Origin: Pegea sp. RAD2-039
Taxonomy: Eukaryota > Chordata > Thaliacea > Salpida > Salpidae
Length of the DNA stretch: 64,000 nucleotides
NCBI GenBank assembly: GCA_034620365.1
Contig: JAQGEQ010000201.1
Coordinates: 62,001-126,000, forward strand
Reading direction: 5' to 3'
This document shows positions 48,501 through 61,735 of this stretch, one piece after another; the first letter of the stretch is position 1; every line of letters starts with the position of its first letter. Position numbers and translations under genes: made by a program. The notes under the pieces are model-generated. The model was not told the origin of the DNA, did not search any database, and saw nothing but the letters and a program-made list of their open reading frames with translations.

Positions 48501-51411
48501 TCATCACTCACCAAGTAACTAGCAATTCCCCAGAATTGTGACGCAGGTTTCGAAAAGTGTTTTGTGACGTCATTTCCACTTAAATCCGAACTCATCACTA
48601 TTGCTCTTGAACCATCGTAGTCATTCCAATATAATCTGTCATGGCATCACAGATGGTGACGTCACAAGTAGTGATAATGACGTTACCTTTCATCATGGTA
48701 GTCAATAGTGATTCCAGTGACGTCATAGACATTTGGGAAGACGATGAGATGTTGAAGATCTTGCCCTGAGAGATCAAGAGAGGAAATTGAAGTCCCTAAC
48801 ATCTTGTAAGTTGAAAAATAGATTCGTCTGCGCGATAAAAGAATGTAAAATGGTCGCTAGGGAGCGTTAGAGGGTGAGAATACAACAAGAAAATGAAATT
48901 AGAAACAAAGTTTTTAAAAGCGTATTTTTTTGTTCTTACAAAATTGAACAAAAATATTTTCAACTTTAAGAACCTCAAAATGTGGTTCGACAGAGGTCGA
49001 AGTTTAAATGGGGAAATTAGATAGAACAGAGAAAGCTTTCAACATCAATTTTTAAAAAAAGATTTAAGTTCTTTTCAGCAACTAAGTCTTCAACAAATGA
49101 TGACGTCATTAATATGTGACGTTATCAACTCTTAATCCTTAAACAGTTTTAAACAAAGACGAGACATGACGTCATCGACAAGTTAAATTGGAAGTGATAA
49201 GAAGTTTGATGATAAAGCAAGGAAGTTTATAAAACAGATAATGACGTCACCTGTTTTTAGGATGAATAGCAATTCCATACAAAGGATGCAGAGATCTGTA
49301 TATGATTGCATATTTGTCATGGAAATCATTAGCTACCATAATACACATCATTTTAGAATCACTCCAATAAAGATTTTTGTTAATGGGATCAAAAGCTAAC
49401 CCTTCAATACCGCGAGCCATTCCTCCAAGGTGATTGGTTGTTTGATGAGTTGTCATATCAAAGACACCGATCTCTTCTGATCTGAAAGTGATCGTGACGT
49501 CATTAGTGATGCAGACGATTTAGATTACATCAACAAATTATAAAATAGAATATTTTTTTTAACTCTTATAATGAAGACAGTTCGTAAAATAATAATAACA
49601 AATATTTAATAATTTTCTTCAATGGTTCCAATAAAACTCTTTTTTTTTAGTTTTTAGCAACAAATCTTTACTTAAAGTCCGAAAAATAAATCTTCTTTTC
49701 TTCATAATCAGATGTTAATGACCAATACTCTGAATTAGGACTTTGAGTTTGTTGAATTGTTTCAAATTTGTCTATCATCTCAGAATCCAGTTTTTGATGA
49801 AGTAATTCTTGCTCAGCAAGCATGGAAGTAAGTCTTGAAATCCCATTGTCAGCAATATAATTTGTCAAAATTACTTTTGTGTCATCAGCTAAAAAATGTT
49901 TGATAAAAACTTGTTTCAACAAATTTCAATTAATATTTTTGTTTTAAACTTTTTAAAGATTAAATTTAGAAAAGGTTTTTGATTTTAGTATTTTTTAGGG
50001 TAAAACTTTTCTTCAAAATGATTTTAAACTAAAACTGTTGTTACAAAAAACTGATTACTAAAAATATTCTTTTAAAGATTTCCTTCAATTTTAATTTTAT
50101 AATTCTGTTTTTTACAACATAAGATAATATTTATTATTTTGATAAATACTATTTGAATAAAATTTAGATAAATTTTAGAAAGATATCATTGTTTTTAAAA
50201 TATTTATATTATAAAAAACTTAAAAGCATTTTTGAACAAAATTGTGCAACTTACGGCATTTGCTGATGTCACAATAGTCCCATCTCTTACTGGTGTCTGT
50301 AGTGTAACACCACGTGCCTTTTATGTCGTGATCAGGGTTTCTGACAAAGGAAAAAATTGACAAATGGAACATTTTATAAAAGTTTTGAAGTGATTTAAAT
50401 ATAAAGTTGAAAGTTTTGTTATTTGTTATATAATTTTTACTGACGACGTCATATTACATTGATTTAGGGAAATCACCTGCAGTAGTTATGGTGTGTATCA
50501 TTTTGAGGTTTTAACCGAACGAAATGAGGGGTATCTATGTCCCACCTTTGACAAGGAATATTTGATGATGTTATTGATCTTTTTCCAGTATAATCCCAAC
50601 TCAATCCTTTGATACATTCATCAGGTATGAATTCTAAAAGAAGATTTCAATAAGTTGTTTGAAAAATGATTTTTTGTGTTTAATGTTTTAAGCATCAACA
50701 CAGCTGATAGAAGTAAGTGAGTCTTCAGCACCTTCAACCACCAAGCATAAGATTTGTTTGTAAGACAAGTTATTATTAACTTGATGTTGCTGGTCGAGGA
50801 GTTTTTACAAGTCAGGGTGCTGGATCTCGTTATGAGAAAGATTAAAAAATGTTTTTAAAAAGAATATCTAAGATAGTTGCTGCTTAATACGTTATGAAAG
50901 ATACAAGTGATCACGATATCAAGGTGCTTGATTAGAAGCTAGTATCAAATGTTATTTAAGAGTTTTGTATTTACATTTAAATAATAATAATGATTTGCTT
51001 TGGCCGAGTATGTTTTACATCGTTAAGTATTGATCAGTTTAATTTTTTACAATCTAAAATTATAATAATTTAAATAGTTAAAAAAAACTTTCAATTGAAT
51101 CAAGATTTAACAAAATATTTAAAACTAAAACGTTTTTCGAAAATTCAATTTTTTAAGTTTATTTTTTTTGCAGCCTCAGGCCAAATGCTGCAAATCTCAA
51201 AACTACAAATATTAAAAATTGAAAAACTATTTTGATTTTAAAAAAATGTTATCTAATTAATAATAATTATTTCGTTACTTAATAACTGATTATTAAATAA
51301 TTAATTACCTTCATCACCAGAACTTTCGATAATTATAGAAGATTTCGAATATTTCAAAGATAACTTAAAAATTATCAAAACTAAAATTGAATGATATTTT
51401 GAACATCTCAT
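42593..51411 (-). CDS. Kringle-(YWTD propeller-EGF)x2-HYR single-pass receptor, 20 exons, 1036 aa
   Basis: LRP-like cell-surface protein of unusual build. Exons (minus): 51411-51309, 50633-50477, 50340-50255, 49888-49672, 49481-49251, 48827-48687, 48635-48512, 48377-48203, 47590-47456, 47135-47028, 46981-46850, 46801-46627, 46431-46301, 46003-45859, 45808-45633, 45580-45437, 45056-44943, 44718-44317, 42857-42750, 42699-42593; 3111 nt in frame. Order: signal peptide; kringle (about 41-116, six Cys, HNYCRNPD, GTWCYTT, WDYCDI); propeller 1 (about 117-412; [18 protein letters not shown]); EGF; propeller 2 (about 457-746; [17 protein letters not shown]); EGF ([13 protein letters not shown]); HYR ([22 protein letters not shown]); a Cys-containing region; Thr-rich stalk; TM; stop after FFM, so no cytoplasmic tail. 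The exon 14/15 border is the least sure. Confidence 0.88.
42985..44070 (+). mobile_element. Family A LINE, 5'-truncated, with open RT C-terminal frame
   Basis: Inserted in the 1.46-kb intron between exons 18 and 19 of the receptor gene, in the opposite orientation. An open frame of about 290 codons (to 43,859) has the RT box [12 protein letters not shown], the [20 protein letters not shown] thumb-side motif, [28 protein letters not shown] and a C-terminal [14 protein letters not shown]. It is followed by a 3' UTR and the end TTTGCATTTATTGAAATAAA plus AT-rich ATAAATA repeats. The fingers and endonuclease are missing. CR1/Jockey-like by motif style. Confidence 0.9.
50700..50830 (+). repeat. Dispersed short repeat (AAGGTGCT family), copy 3
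   Basis: In the first intron of the receptor gene. Shares blocks with 42,408-42,510 and, inverted, with 29,995-30,050. A shorter piece AAGGTGCTTGATTAG is near 50,930. Confidence 0.55.
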
Positions 51412-52955
51412 TTTTACAAAAAAAATTTTCAAAATCTAAAAATTTGTTCTCAAATTTAATTTTATTTTTTTCATAGTTTTTTTTGTTCTTATTGAACTTT
51501 AGTGAATTAAACTTAAATAACAAAATATTTTTAACCCGAAAATTTTCACTTTTAATTAATCTAATTTTACTCAAAAAATAGTTTCTAAATATCTAAACTT
51601 TTTTGAAGGCAATTAAATAACAAAGAAAAAAACAACTAAAACTAGCTTTAGAATGAAAATAAATTAGAGAAAATTTAATTTATTACCAAAATAAAATCAA
51701 GCTAATTAGCTGATAACAAGAAATCCAAAAACTTTTAAACTTTTCTTCACATTCTACTTAAGACGATTGATGTTGACAAATCTTCAAACCGCCTAAAGGT
51801 ATGAAGAAAAAGAAAAAATATTTGAGATAAAAACTCCACAACAAATGAAGCCTAAAGGTAAAACTTAGTCTTCAATAAATATTTATATTTGAAGTTTCAA
51901 TTGTTTACATCAACTTTGTTTAGAAATCAAATTTCAATCAGAAATAATGAAAATTATTTTCTTGAATTTATTTTGACGTCCAAAGATGTAACTGATGTTT
52001 TGATAAAATCTAAGTAAAAAAAATTTCATTCAATCATAATCTGGATATTTTATTCCAATTTTTGTCAATTGCTTTTATTAGAATAATTTTGATTTCGGTT
52101 TTAATCATTGAAATTGAAATCACCAAGTTTTAATTTCACCCAAAAATATCTTCTGATTTATTTTGTAAATTTTAATAAAAATATCTTTAAATTAACTGTT
52201 AAAATTTTAAAGAAATTAGTGAAAAAAATTAAAATCTTTTAATTCAATTAATTCTTATCTTAAATAATATAATTTGTTGCTGTTCAACATTTTCATAAAT
52301 TCTTTTAGAAAAAGTAAAAAGAATTTTGATTCTTCAAAATTTTTCCAAATGAAATTAATTCAAAGTTGTTTAAGGTGGAAATTTTGGTTCAATAATTCTT
52401 TTTTGAGTTACGAAAAGTTTAAATTGATTTTTTAAATATAAGTAAAGTTAAAAACTTCTTTACCTTCAAAAGCACTTGAAAATGATAAACAGATTTTTAT
52501 CTCACGACTCTATTTTAAATCTTCTTAACTTATTTATATTATCACAAAAAAATTAAATAAAAATTTCAAATAATTTCTTTTTCACCTTGACTTAAAAATT
52601 TTAAAAAGTTTTTTTTTAAAAACAAACCAAATATAGAAGCACAAAGAGATCTTATTGTTGGTGACCTAAGGTGCTAAGGGGTTAATTGAGTTTACCACTT
52701 AGCATATTAGTGGTGTTCAAACTATCTCTTTGCAAACAATTTGAAATATTTTGGAAAATGTTTTCCAAACTGTATTCTTTGCTCGATAAAAAGTAAAGAT
52801 GACAATCAGAATCATTTCCGGATCAGTCTCTAGCGGATGCCAAACTTTTGAAGCAAATCAAAAACTTTATTAAATTAGAAATTTATTATTTAGAGAATTC
52901 ATTCGATACTTTTCTTCCACAGAAATTTGGATTTTTAACAAAAACAGATAAAACA
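51412..52955. other. AT-rich spacer, no gene seen
   Basis: Between the receptor start and the end of the cathepsin C gene. Minus-strand AATAAA words at 52,866-52,871 and 52,882-52,887 could serve cathepsin C. Confidence 0.45.
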
Positions 52956-52959
52956 CCAC

Positions 52960-53033
52960 AGTGACGTCATCAACAAGTGACGTCATCAACATGTGACGTT
53001 ATCAGCAAGTGACATCATCAGCAAGTGACGTCA

Positions 53034-53036
<3 letters not shown>
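52960..53036. repeat. 18-bp repeat of TGACGTCA sites at cathepsin C 3' end
   Basis: Five units of the form AAGTGACGTCATCAAC or close variants. Three carry the perfect palindrome TGACGTCA and two carry one change. Confidence 0.8.
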
Positions 53037-55784
<2,748 letters not shown>

Positions 55785-55794
55785 TTAAATACTT

Positions 55795-55796
55795 CT
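55795..55796 (-). promoter_or_regulatory. Splice acceptor just upstream of cathepsin C start
   Basis: The minus strand reads GGTTTTTGGTTTCAG, ending 10 nt before the ATG and inside the 115-nt gap after the CRAL-TRIO gene. Candidate trans-splice site. Confidence 0.55.
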
Positions 55797-55899
55797 GAAA
55801 CCAAAAACCTCATTTTTAATAACCCCGCATAATAATACTTATATTTATGTGCAAATGAAAACTTGACTAGAGTAAAGAAAAGTAACAATTTCAAGAAAT

Positions 55900-56721
55900 T
55901 TATATATTTATAATCAAATTTCTCCATTCTTCAAACTTCAAATCCACCTCACCAACTTGTCCACCATATTTTAGCGGCAAAACTTCCTTTGGTATGATTG
56001 TAAGCAATTTCTCATAATTTGAACCAATCAACACAATTCTTTGTCGAATTTTCTCCTTTAAGAAGGGACTGATTATAGCGTAGACAATATTAAAAAAAAA
56101 CGATTCATTCATGATACAAATATTCTTCAATCGAATTGGCATTGCATCTTGTAAAAGTCTAGTTAATTTGCGACCAGTTGTTGGGCCTAGTTGACTTACT
56201 AAATACATGTTTGTATAATAAAGATCTTCTAATAAAGTGATGCCGTTTACCTGATTCCGTTCATCTTCTAAGAGTTTCTCAATAATCAGAAACACAGAGG
56301 CAAAAATATCTACAGAGCTTGGTTTGTTTGTCCCATAAGTAGGTCGCAACATAATTACTTTAGATTTATTATTAGCTGTCCCTTCTAAAACTGTGACAAA
56401 TTTCGTTTCAAGGAATGAACTTAACAGATTGGGTTTATCAAATTTAAGGAAAAGTTCTGGAAATATTTTGCTTCTTTGAAGATAGTTGTGGAGTATATGA
56501 ATAGATGCAGGTATCTGGAACTTCCTTGCCCTTAAAAAACGGATCAAGAAATAATCTGAGCTTTTAGGTCCTTCTAGCTTAAATTCCGGGTATTTTTGAT
56601 TATATTGATAACGTAAGTCATCAATAAGTTGAAGCCGTTCTTCATTATCTAAAGGTTCATTCAACTCAGTATGTGCTTTTGCTAAAGTATTTTCATCTAG
56701 ATTACAAATATATCTTTCCAT
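55900..56721 (-). CDS. CRAL-TRIO (alpha-tocopherol transfer protein-like) lipid-transfer protein, intronless, 273 aa
   Basis: Cytosolic SEC14/CRAL-TRIO protein that carries a hydrophobic ligand; the nearest named relatives are TTPA and clavesin/RLBP1. Seen: helical CRAL-TRIO-N part (about 20-85) with SSDYFLIRFLRARKFQIPAS; lipid-binding SEC14 domain (about 95-265) with VIMLRPTYGTN, ITLLEDLYYTNMYL, LQDAMPIRLKNICIMNESFF, and ending VLPLKYGGQVGE, the conserved LP.EYGG motif in the form PLKYGG. Length matches TTPA (278). Ligand cannot be told. Single exon. An acceptor AG lies 10 nt upstream of the ATG. It is followed after only 115 nt by cathepsin C on the same strand. Confidence 0.92.
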   Translation of the reverse strand: MERYICNLDENTLAKAHTELNEPLDNEERLQLIDDLRYQYNQKYPEFKLEGPKSSDYFLIRFLRARKFQIPASIHILHNYLQRSKIFPELFLKFDKPNLLSSFLETKFVTVLEGTANNKSKVIMLRPTYGTNKPSSVDIFASVFLIIEKLLEDERNQVNGITLLEDLYYTNMYLVSQLGPTTGRKLTRLLQDAMPIRLKNICIMNESFFFNIVYAIISPFLKEKIRQRIVLIGSNYEKLLTIIPKEVLPLKYGGQVGEVDLKFEEWRNLIINI

Positions 56722-56731
56722 TTTATGATAG

Positions 56732-56733
56732 CT
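56732..56733 (-). promoter_or_regulatory. Splice acceptor just upstream of the CRAL-TRIO start
   Basis: The minus strand reads TTCATTTTTTTAG, ending 10 nt before the ATG of an intronless gene. Confidence 0.55.
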
Positions 56734-58430
56734 AAAAAAATGAATATTTTCAATCTAATCTAGATAAATTTTGAAGTTTAAGACATTTAATTTTTATTGA
56801 AATAAAGCAGACATAAAAAGTAGAAAAATGTATTACTAAAAATCTAATCAAAACAATTTCTTTAAAAATCAGAACTAATGAAAAGATAGAAAAATATCAG
56901 AATAAACAAATTTAACACTAGGGTTAGATAAAAAAATATAAACATTTTAATCTATTTTTTTACATATTTTTACGCAGGTAATGACTGAAACTTTTATACA
57001 AATTTTGTAAAAATTTATAATAAAAAGTTTAATAAATAAAGAAATAAAATAATTACAAAAAATAATTTACCAAAAAAAATATAGTCCAAATTCTGAATAA
57101 AAAAAATCAAACCAACAGAAAATCCACAAAAAAAATATTTTCTGACTAATCAGCACAACAAACAGATTTTTTAATTCAGTTTTATAGTTATAAAGAAAAA
57201 TAATTTCTTATAGAACAAAACTTTCTTTGAAAATTGAATAGAATTTAAAAATTGAAACCATACTTTGAAGTAAAATTTTTTAAAACAAAAAATCTAATCA
57301 ACAAAAATATGAAATAAATAAAAAATTATTTTAATTGAAAATCTTTTAATTTAAAAAAATCTTTTGTTAAATATAATTATAAATACATATATAAGCTTTT
57401 ACATAACTATTGATTAATGAATAATAATATTTTATAACAAAAGTAGAAATAAATTTTTAAAGAACTTTTTATTTTACTTTTTTAATTGTTTTGTTAAAAA
57501 TAAAACTTATTTAAATTAATTTATCAGAAAGTTACAAAAAAAATAATATTATGAAAGCCAACATTTGAGTACTTGTAGGCTTTTAAATAAATTTTGTAAA
57601 ATAGTTGAAAAATGAATTATTTAACAAACATTTTTAAATCGGTAAAAAATAATTATTTCGTTTGTCCCCCAAAAGTTTGTCTGCTTAATTGCATTAAATG
57701 ATGAGTCAAAAATAGTCATTTGGTAAACAATAAATTTGTACAAAATTGGCTAAGTTTATTTTGGCGCTAATTTTGTAAAATCCTATTCTTCAACTGCAAA
57801 GTTCAAAAAAGTTTGAACATTTTCCAAATTAGTTTTCTTCAACCAAAATATTTAACAATTTCATTTCGCCTGCCGTATGGTAGCGCTCTTTGATTTTTAT
57901 ACATTAGAGGGTTTGTGGCTGATAGAATTTTGCAAAAATTGTTGACACTTATCAATAATCTGTATGGAAATTTCTTCTATACTTGTATTGCTCAAAAGTG
58001 TATTAAGTAAATTTATAAAAAACTTCAGGTTGAAGTAAATACGAATATGAAAAAGCTTATGATGTTTTTATTTTGAGTTTAATTAGATTTTTGATAAATT
58101 ATTTAAATTATATCGATTTGAACTAAAAATGCCCTGAAATTGAGTAAAGGTCAAACTCAAAGTAATTGCTTTTCAATTTTTCTTTTATAAAAATATATGT
58201 AAACAATTTTTTTTTGAAAATCAATAGCCTTCACAAAATACAACTCTAGCGATTTCAATTATTCAGATTATTTTTAGCTTTCTGTTAGAACTCAAAACTC
58301 ATAGAATCAAAATATTCTAAATTATTTAATTTAAGGAAAAATCGTATTTATTTCCCACTTAACTGTTCATCATGTAGTATCATGTTTGTCTTTACTTATT
58401 ACTAAACTTTTTTTTTTTCTAAAATAGATT
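56734..58430. other. AT-rich spacer, no gene seen
   Basis: Long A/T-rich stretch with no coding evidence. Confidence 0.5.
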
Positions 58431-58612
58431 ACCAAAAAGTGTTGTAATAAAAACACTTTAAAAAATTTTCTTCAAAACTTTTTGAAACTGTTCGTAATGA
58501 ACCAGAAACATTCGATCAAGAACTCGGCCTACAACATCTTGCTGAATACATCAAGCTTTCATTAATTCATTCAAAAAAACTGTTTGATGCTTTCAAATTC
58601 TTAGAGGTTGGA
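58430..58612 (+). other. Possible orphan exon
   Basis: After a T-run and acceptor-like CTAAAATAG, the plus strand has an open frame reading FETVRNEPETFDQELGLQHL and continuing with AEYIKLSLIHSKKLFDAFKF to a GT near 58,611. Composition is strongly protein-like. No family is recognised and no joining exon was found. Confidence 0.35.
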
Positions 58613-58762
58613 GAATTTTTTTTTAATTTCAGCTTATTTTAAATAAATGAAATTTTATTGTCAATTGCACAAAAAAAATTCTTTTTAATTAAAAAAAGAA
58701 AATATGAAAAATTTTTGGTAAAAACATTAAAAAAATAAGATTTAAATTAAAAAAGTGTCTTT

Positions 58763-61470
58763 CTAGTTAGTAGTTCTTCTTAAAACCTGCAAACTTTCCG
58801 TTGCATTTTCTTCTGGTTTTACTTGATAACGTGCAAACGACGTCATCAGTGTTCCTATAAAAGCATAAATCAAATTTGAAATCAAAATAAATAAATAAAA
58901 TGTGAACTTTAGAATTATGCAAAAATTTTGATGAATAATTATTTATAAAACAATAAATACTGAATTAACAAACAGGTAGTTATCATAGATTAATAATTAC
59001 TGTCAAATAAATAGTCTGATTGATATAAGAACAAATGTTTAACATAATTAAAAATAAATGTTAGTAAATTATAAAAGAAATAAGTGATAAAACTATATTT
59101 GAAAATATATTTGAATGAAGGCGATTATATATAACAAATGACTACAAACACAAAGAAAATATTAAAAGATAGATATACTATTAAATATATTTAAATGATA
59201 AACAATAACGAAATGAAGTTTAAATAAAAAAATTAATTTTTATAAATATAAAATAGATTTAAAATTAGTTTAAAGGTAAGATAAGGATAATCGTGTTTGT
59301 AAAATTAATAGAAAAAGAAATAATTAATGAAAACATACACAAAAATGATAATATAACATTTTTTATGAAAGTACATAAAACGAGTGATTGAAACAACAAA
59401 GAAAAGCCCATAAAAGTATTAATGAATAAAGTGAAAAAAAGGTTATTTTTACTACTTTAAAATAAATCCAAAATATTTCTAAATAGTTTTCAGATTAATG
59501 GAAAACATTTTGAAACACTAAATATAATGTAGTAGAATTTAATAAAACAAAACGCACCCAGCAACTTGACGTACCATCGTTAGTTCTGCATCTTTTATAG
59601 TGATGATGATGACTAGATTTTTGATGATGAGGACAGTTAGGATGATGCTGAGGTCTCTTATATCGAGTTTTTTCCGGTTGAATTCTTGTTACTTTGTCTG
59701 GTTGTTGAATGTAAAATTGTTGTTGACTATAAGATTGTTGCTTCTGAAAAGTACTTTCTCTTTGTGGTTGTTGTTTGTAGATTTGTTCTTGTTCAATATA
59801 TTGTTGTTGTCTACGGAGTTGTTCTTTACTTTGTGTTTGTTGTTTATATGGTTGTTGTTGAGTATACGGTTGTTTATATGCTTGTTGTTGTAAAAATGTT
59901 TGTTCTTTTGTTTCATGGTTGTAAGCTTGCTTTTTATTTTGTAATGGAATATATTGCTGTTGTTTATGTTGTGGTGGATATGATTGTTGTTTGTTTACTT
60001 TTTGGGGTTGTTGTTTGTATGTTGGTTGCTTTTGTGTTTGTTGATTATATTGTTGTTTGTTTTGTGATTGTTCATACTTCTGTTGTTGTTGATAAGTGTG
60101 TTTATGCTGTAGTAAATATGTATCTATATCTCCTTGCTCTAGTTGATACTTGCTGTTGTCTTGCTCTTGATATCTTTCTTGTTGTTGATATTTTTCTTGT
60201 TGTTGAGATTTTTCTTGTTGTTGATACTTGCAGCTGTCTTGCTCTTGATACTTTTCTTGTTGTTGATACTTTTCTTGTTGTTGAGATTTTTCTTGTTGTT
60301 GATACTTTTCTTGTTGTTGAGATTTTTTTTGCTGTTGATACTTGCAGTGGTCTTGTTGGTGTTGTTGTTTGAAAGTTCTTTCTTTATTTTCAGTTTGTTC
60401 TTTTTTTTTAGGATTAATTTCAGTCAGAACTGAAATCACTTGAGCAACTTCTAGAGCTTCTTCACATTCTCGATATTTTATGACACGAAAAGACCTCAGC
60501 ATCAACAAATCTTTAAAACTCAAACTTCTTGATGCATCTGACGTCACAGAAACCTCGCTTTTATCGCGTTCTAATCCCTTCAGACGGACAGCTCGAACTT
60601 TTAACAAAAATCCAATTAATGACGTCACGAACAAGACAAAAAATAAACAAGTCCAAGAAGCGGCCAGATAGAGAAAGATGACGTCACAACAAGACGCTAG
60701 CCACCAGAGAGCGATAGATGCAAGAAGGAAGAAGACACAAATGATGACGCGGCATAGATCCGGACGAATTGACGGATGATTTTGAATATAAGCCAGCTGA
60801 AAATTGAAAATAATCAGTACTTAAATTTGGTTGTCACAAATAACAAACATGCGATGACGTCAAGCACAAACATGCAAATCAGTATGGGAAAAACCCCTGT
60901 TCTGACCTTTATCGAAGATTTTTTCGAATTTTTTTTCAAAAAAAACATGTCAGATTGAATTCCAAGACGTCGGTTTCTTAGAAACAAGTTTGTCTTCGGA
61001 AAGTTATTGAGTGATGACGTCATACGCGAAAACCGTCGTCGTTGTCGAAGCGATTTTTTGGTCATTTTTTTCAAAAATTGCAGAAAAAAAAAATTCACAA
61101 AAGAATAGTTTCTTCCGCTGACAACAAAAACAACATTTAGACGATGACATCATCGCCCCTAGCAACGCGCATAACAACAAGAACAAAATCGAAAGGAAGT
61201 TATTTTTGGCGTTTTCCAAAAATGTTCCGATCGCAAAACGACAGTGATGACGTCATCACTACGACAACTAGACGTGACGTCATCACTAACCGGACTTCGT
61301 GACTTTAATTCACCGCCACTTTCTGGATCACCACTGACAGGAAGTCCCCCATTTCGAGATTTTTTATCTTCACTTCGAGTTTTCGGTTTTCGGTTCATAA
61401 AGAAATTTGCCCTGGGAGGTTTTGAGTACCCTCCTCCACTGGAAGGACTTCCAACTCCATTTCCGGCCAT
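58763..61470 (-). CDS. Multi-pass membrane protein with long Gln/Lys-rich tail, about 520 aa (model partly uncertain)
   Basis: Proposed exons on minus: 61470-61291, 60906-60838 (weak acceptor), 60796-59575, 58854-58763, which join in frame to 521 codons. N-terminus MAGNGVGSPSSGGGYSKPP is Gly/Ser/Arg-rich and lacks a signal peptide. Hydrophobic segments: VFPILICMFVLDVIACLLF, VIICVFFLLASIALWWLA, and a long one through CDVIFLYLAA and LFVTSLIGFLL, giving three or four passes. The tail of about 270 residues is rich in QQQEKYQQQEK repeats and Tyr, then a His-rich part. The last exon gives TLMTSFARYQVKPEENA to TTN and stop. The layout recalls MARVEL-type four-pass proteins, but the match is weak. 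Exon 2 limits could differ because the upstream frame is open to 61,098. Confidence 0.55.
60150..60345 (-). repeat. 18-bp coding repeat (QQQEKY/S)
   Basis: Units of CAACAACAAGAAAAATATCA type encode QQQEKY and QQQEKS in the tail of the membrane protein. Both strands are open in several frames because of composition. Confidence 0.85.
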
Positions 61471-61494
61471 TTCAAAGAATTACCTACAAAGCTT

Positions 61495-61725
61495 GCTGAT
61501 GACGTCACCACCAATACTTGAAGTTGATGACGTCACACTCAAAGTAGCGCTGTTGATGTAAAAATATGTTTTTAGCAAATCAACTGATGACGTCACGTTA
61601 CTACTGATGACGTCACTTTACTACTGATGACGTCACATTACTACTGATGACGTCACGTTACTACTAATGATATCACGCTACTACTGATGACGTCACGTTA
61701 CTACTGATAACGTCACAGCAGCATT
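61495..61725. repeat. Array of CRE-like palindromes with 21-bp period
   Basis: Upstream of the membrane-protein gene start. From 61,583 about seven units of TACTACTGATGACGTCACGT at 21-bp spacing; five carry perfect TGACGTCA and two carry changed sites. Two more perfect sites are at about 61,499 and 61,526. TGACGTCA is the consensus of CREB/ATF bZIP factors. Confidence 0.85.
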
Positions 61726-61735
61726 ATCTTGCAGG

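Noticed and set aside
59600-60433. Hydrophobic plus-strand frames rich in Val/Leu opposite the Gln-rich tail
   Set aside because: Antisense of CAA/CAG-rich codons; no splice or start context of their own.
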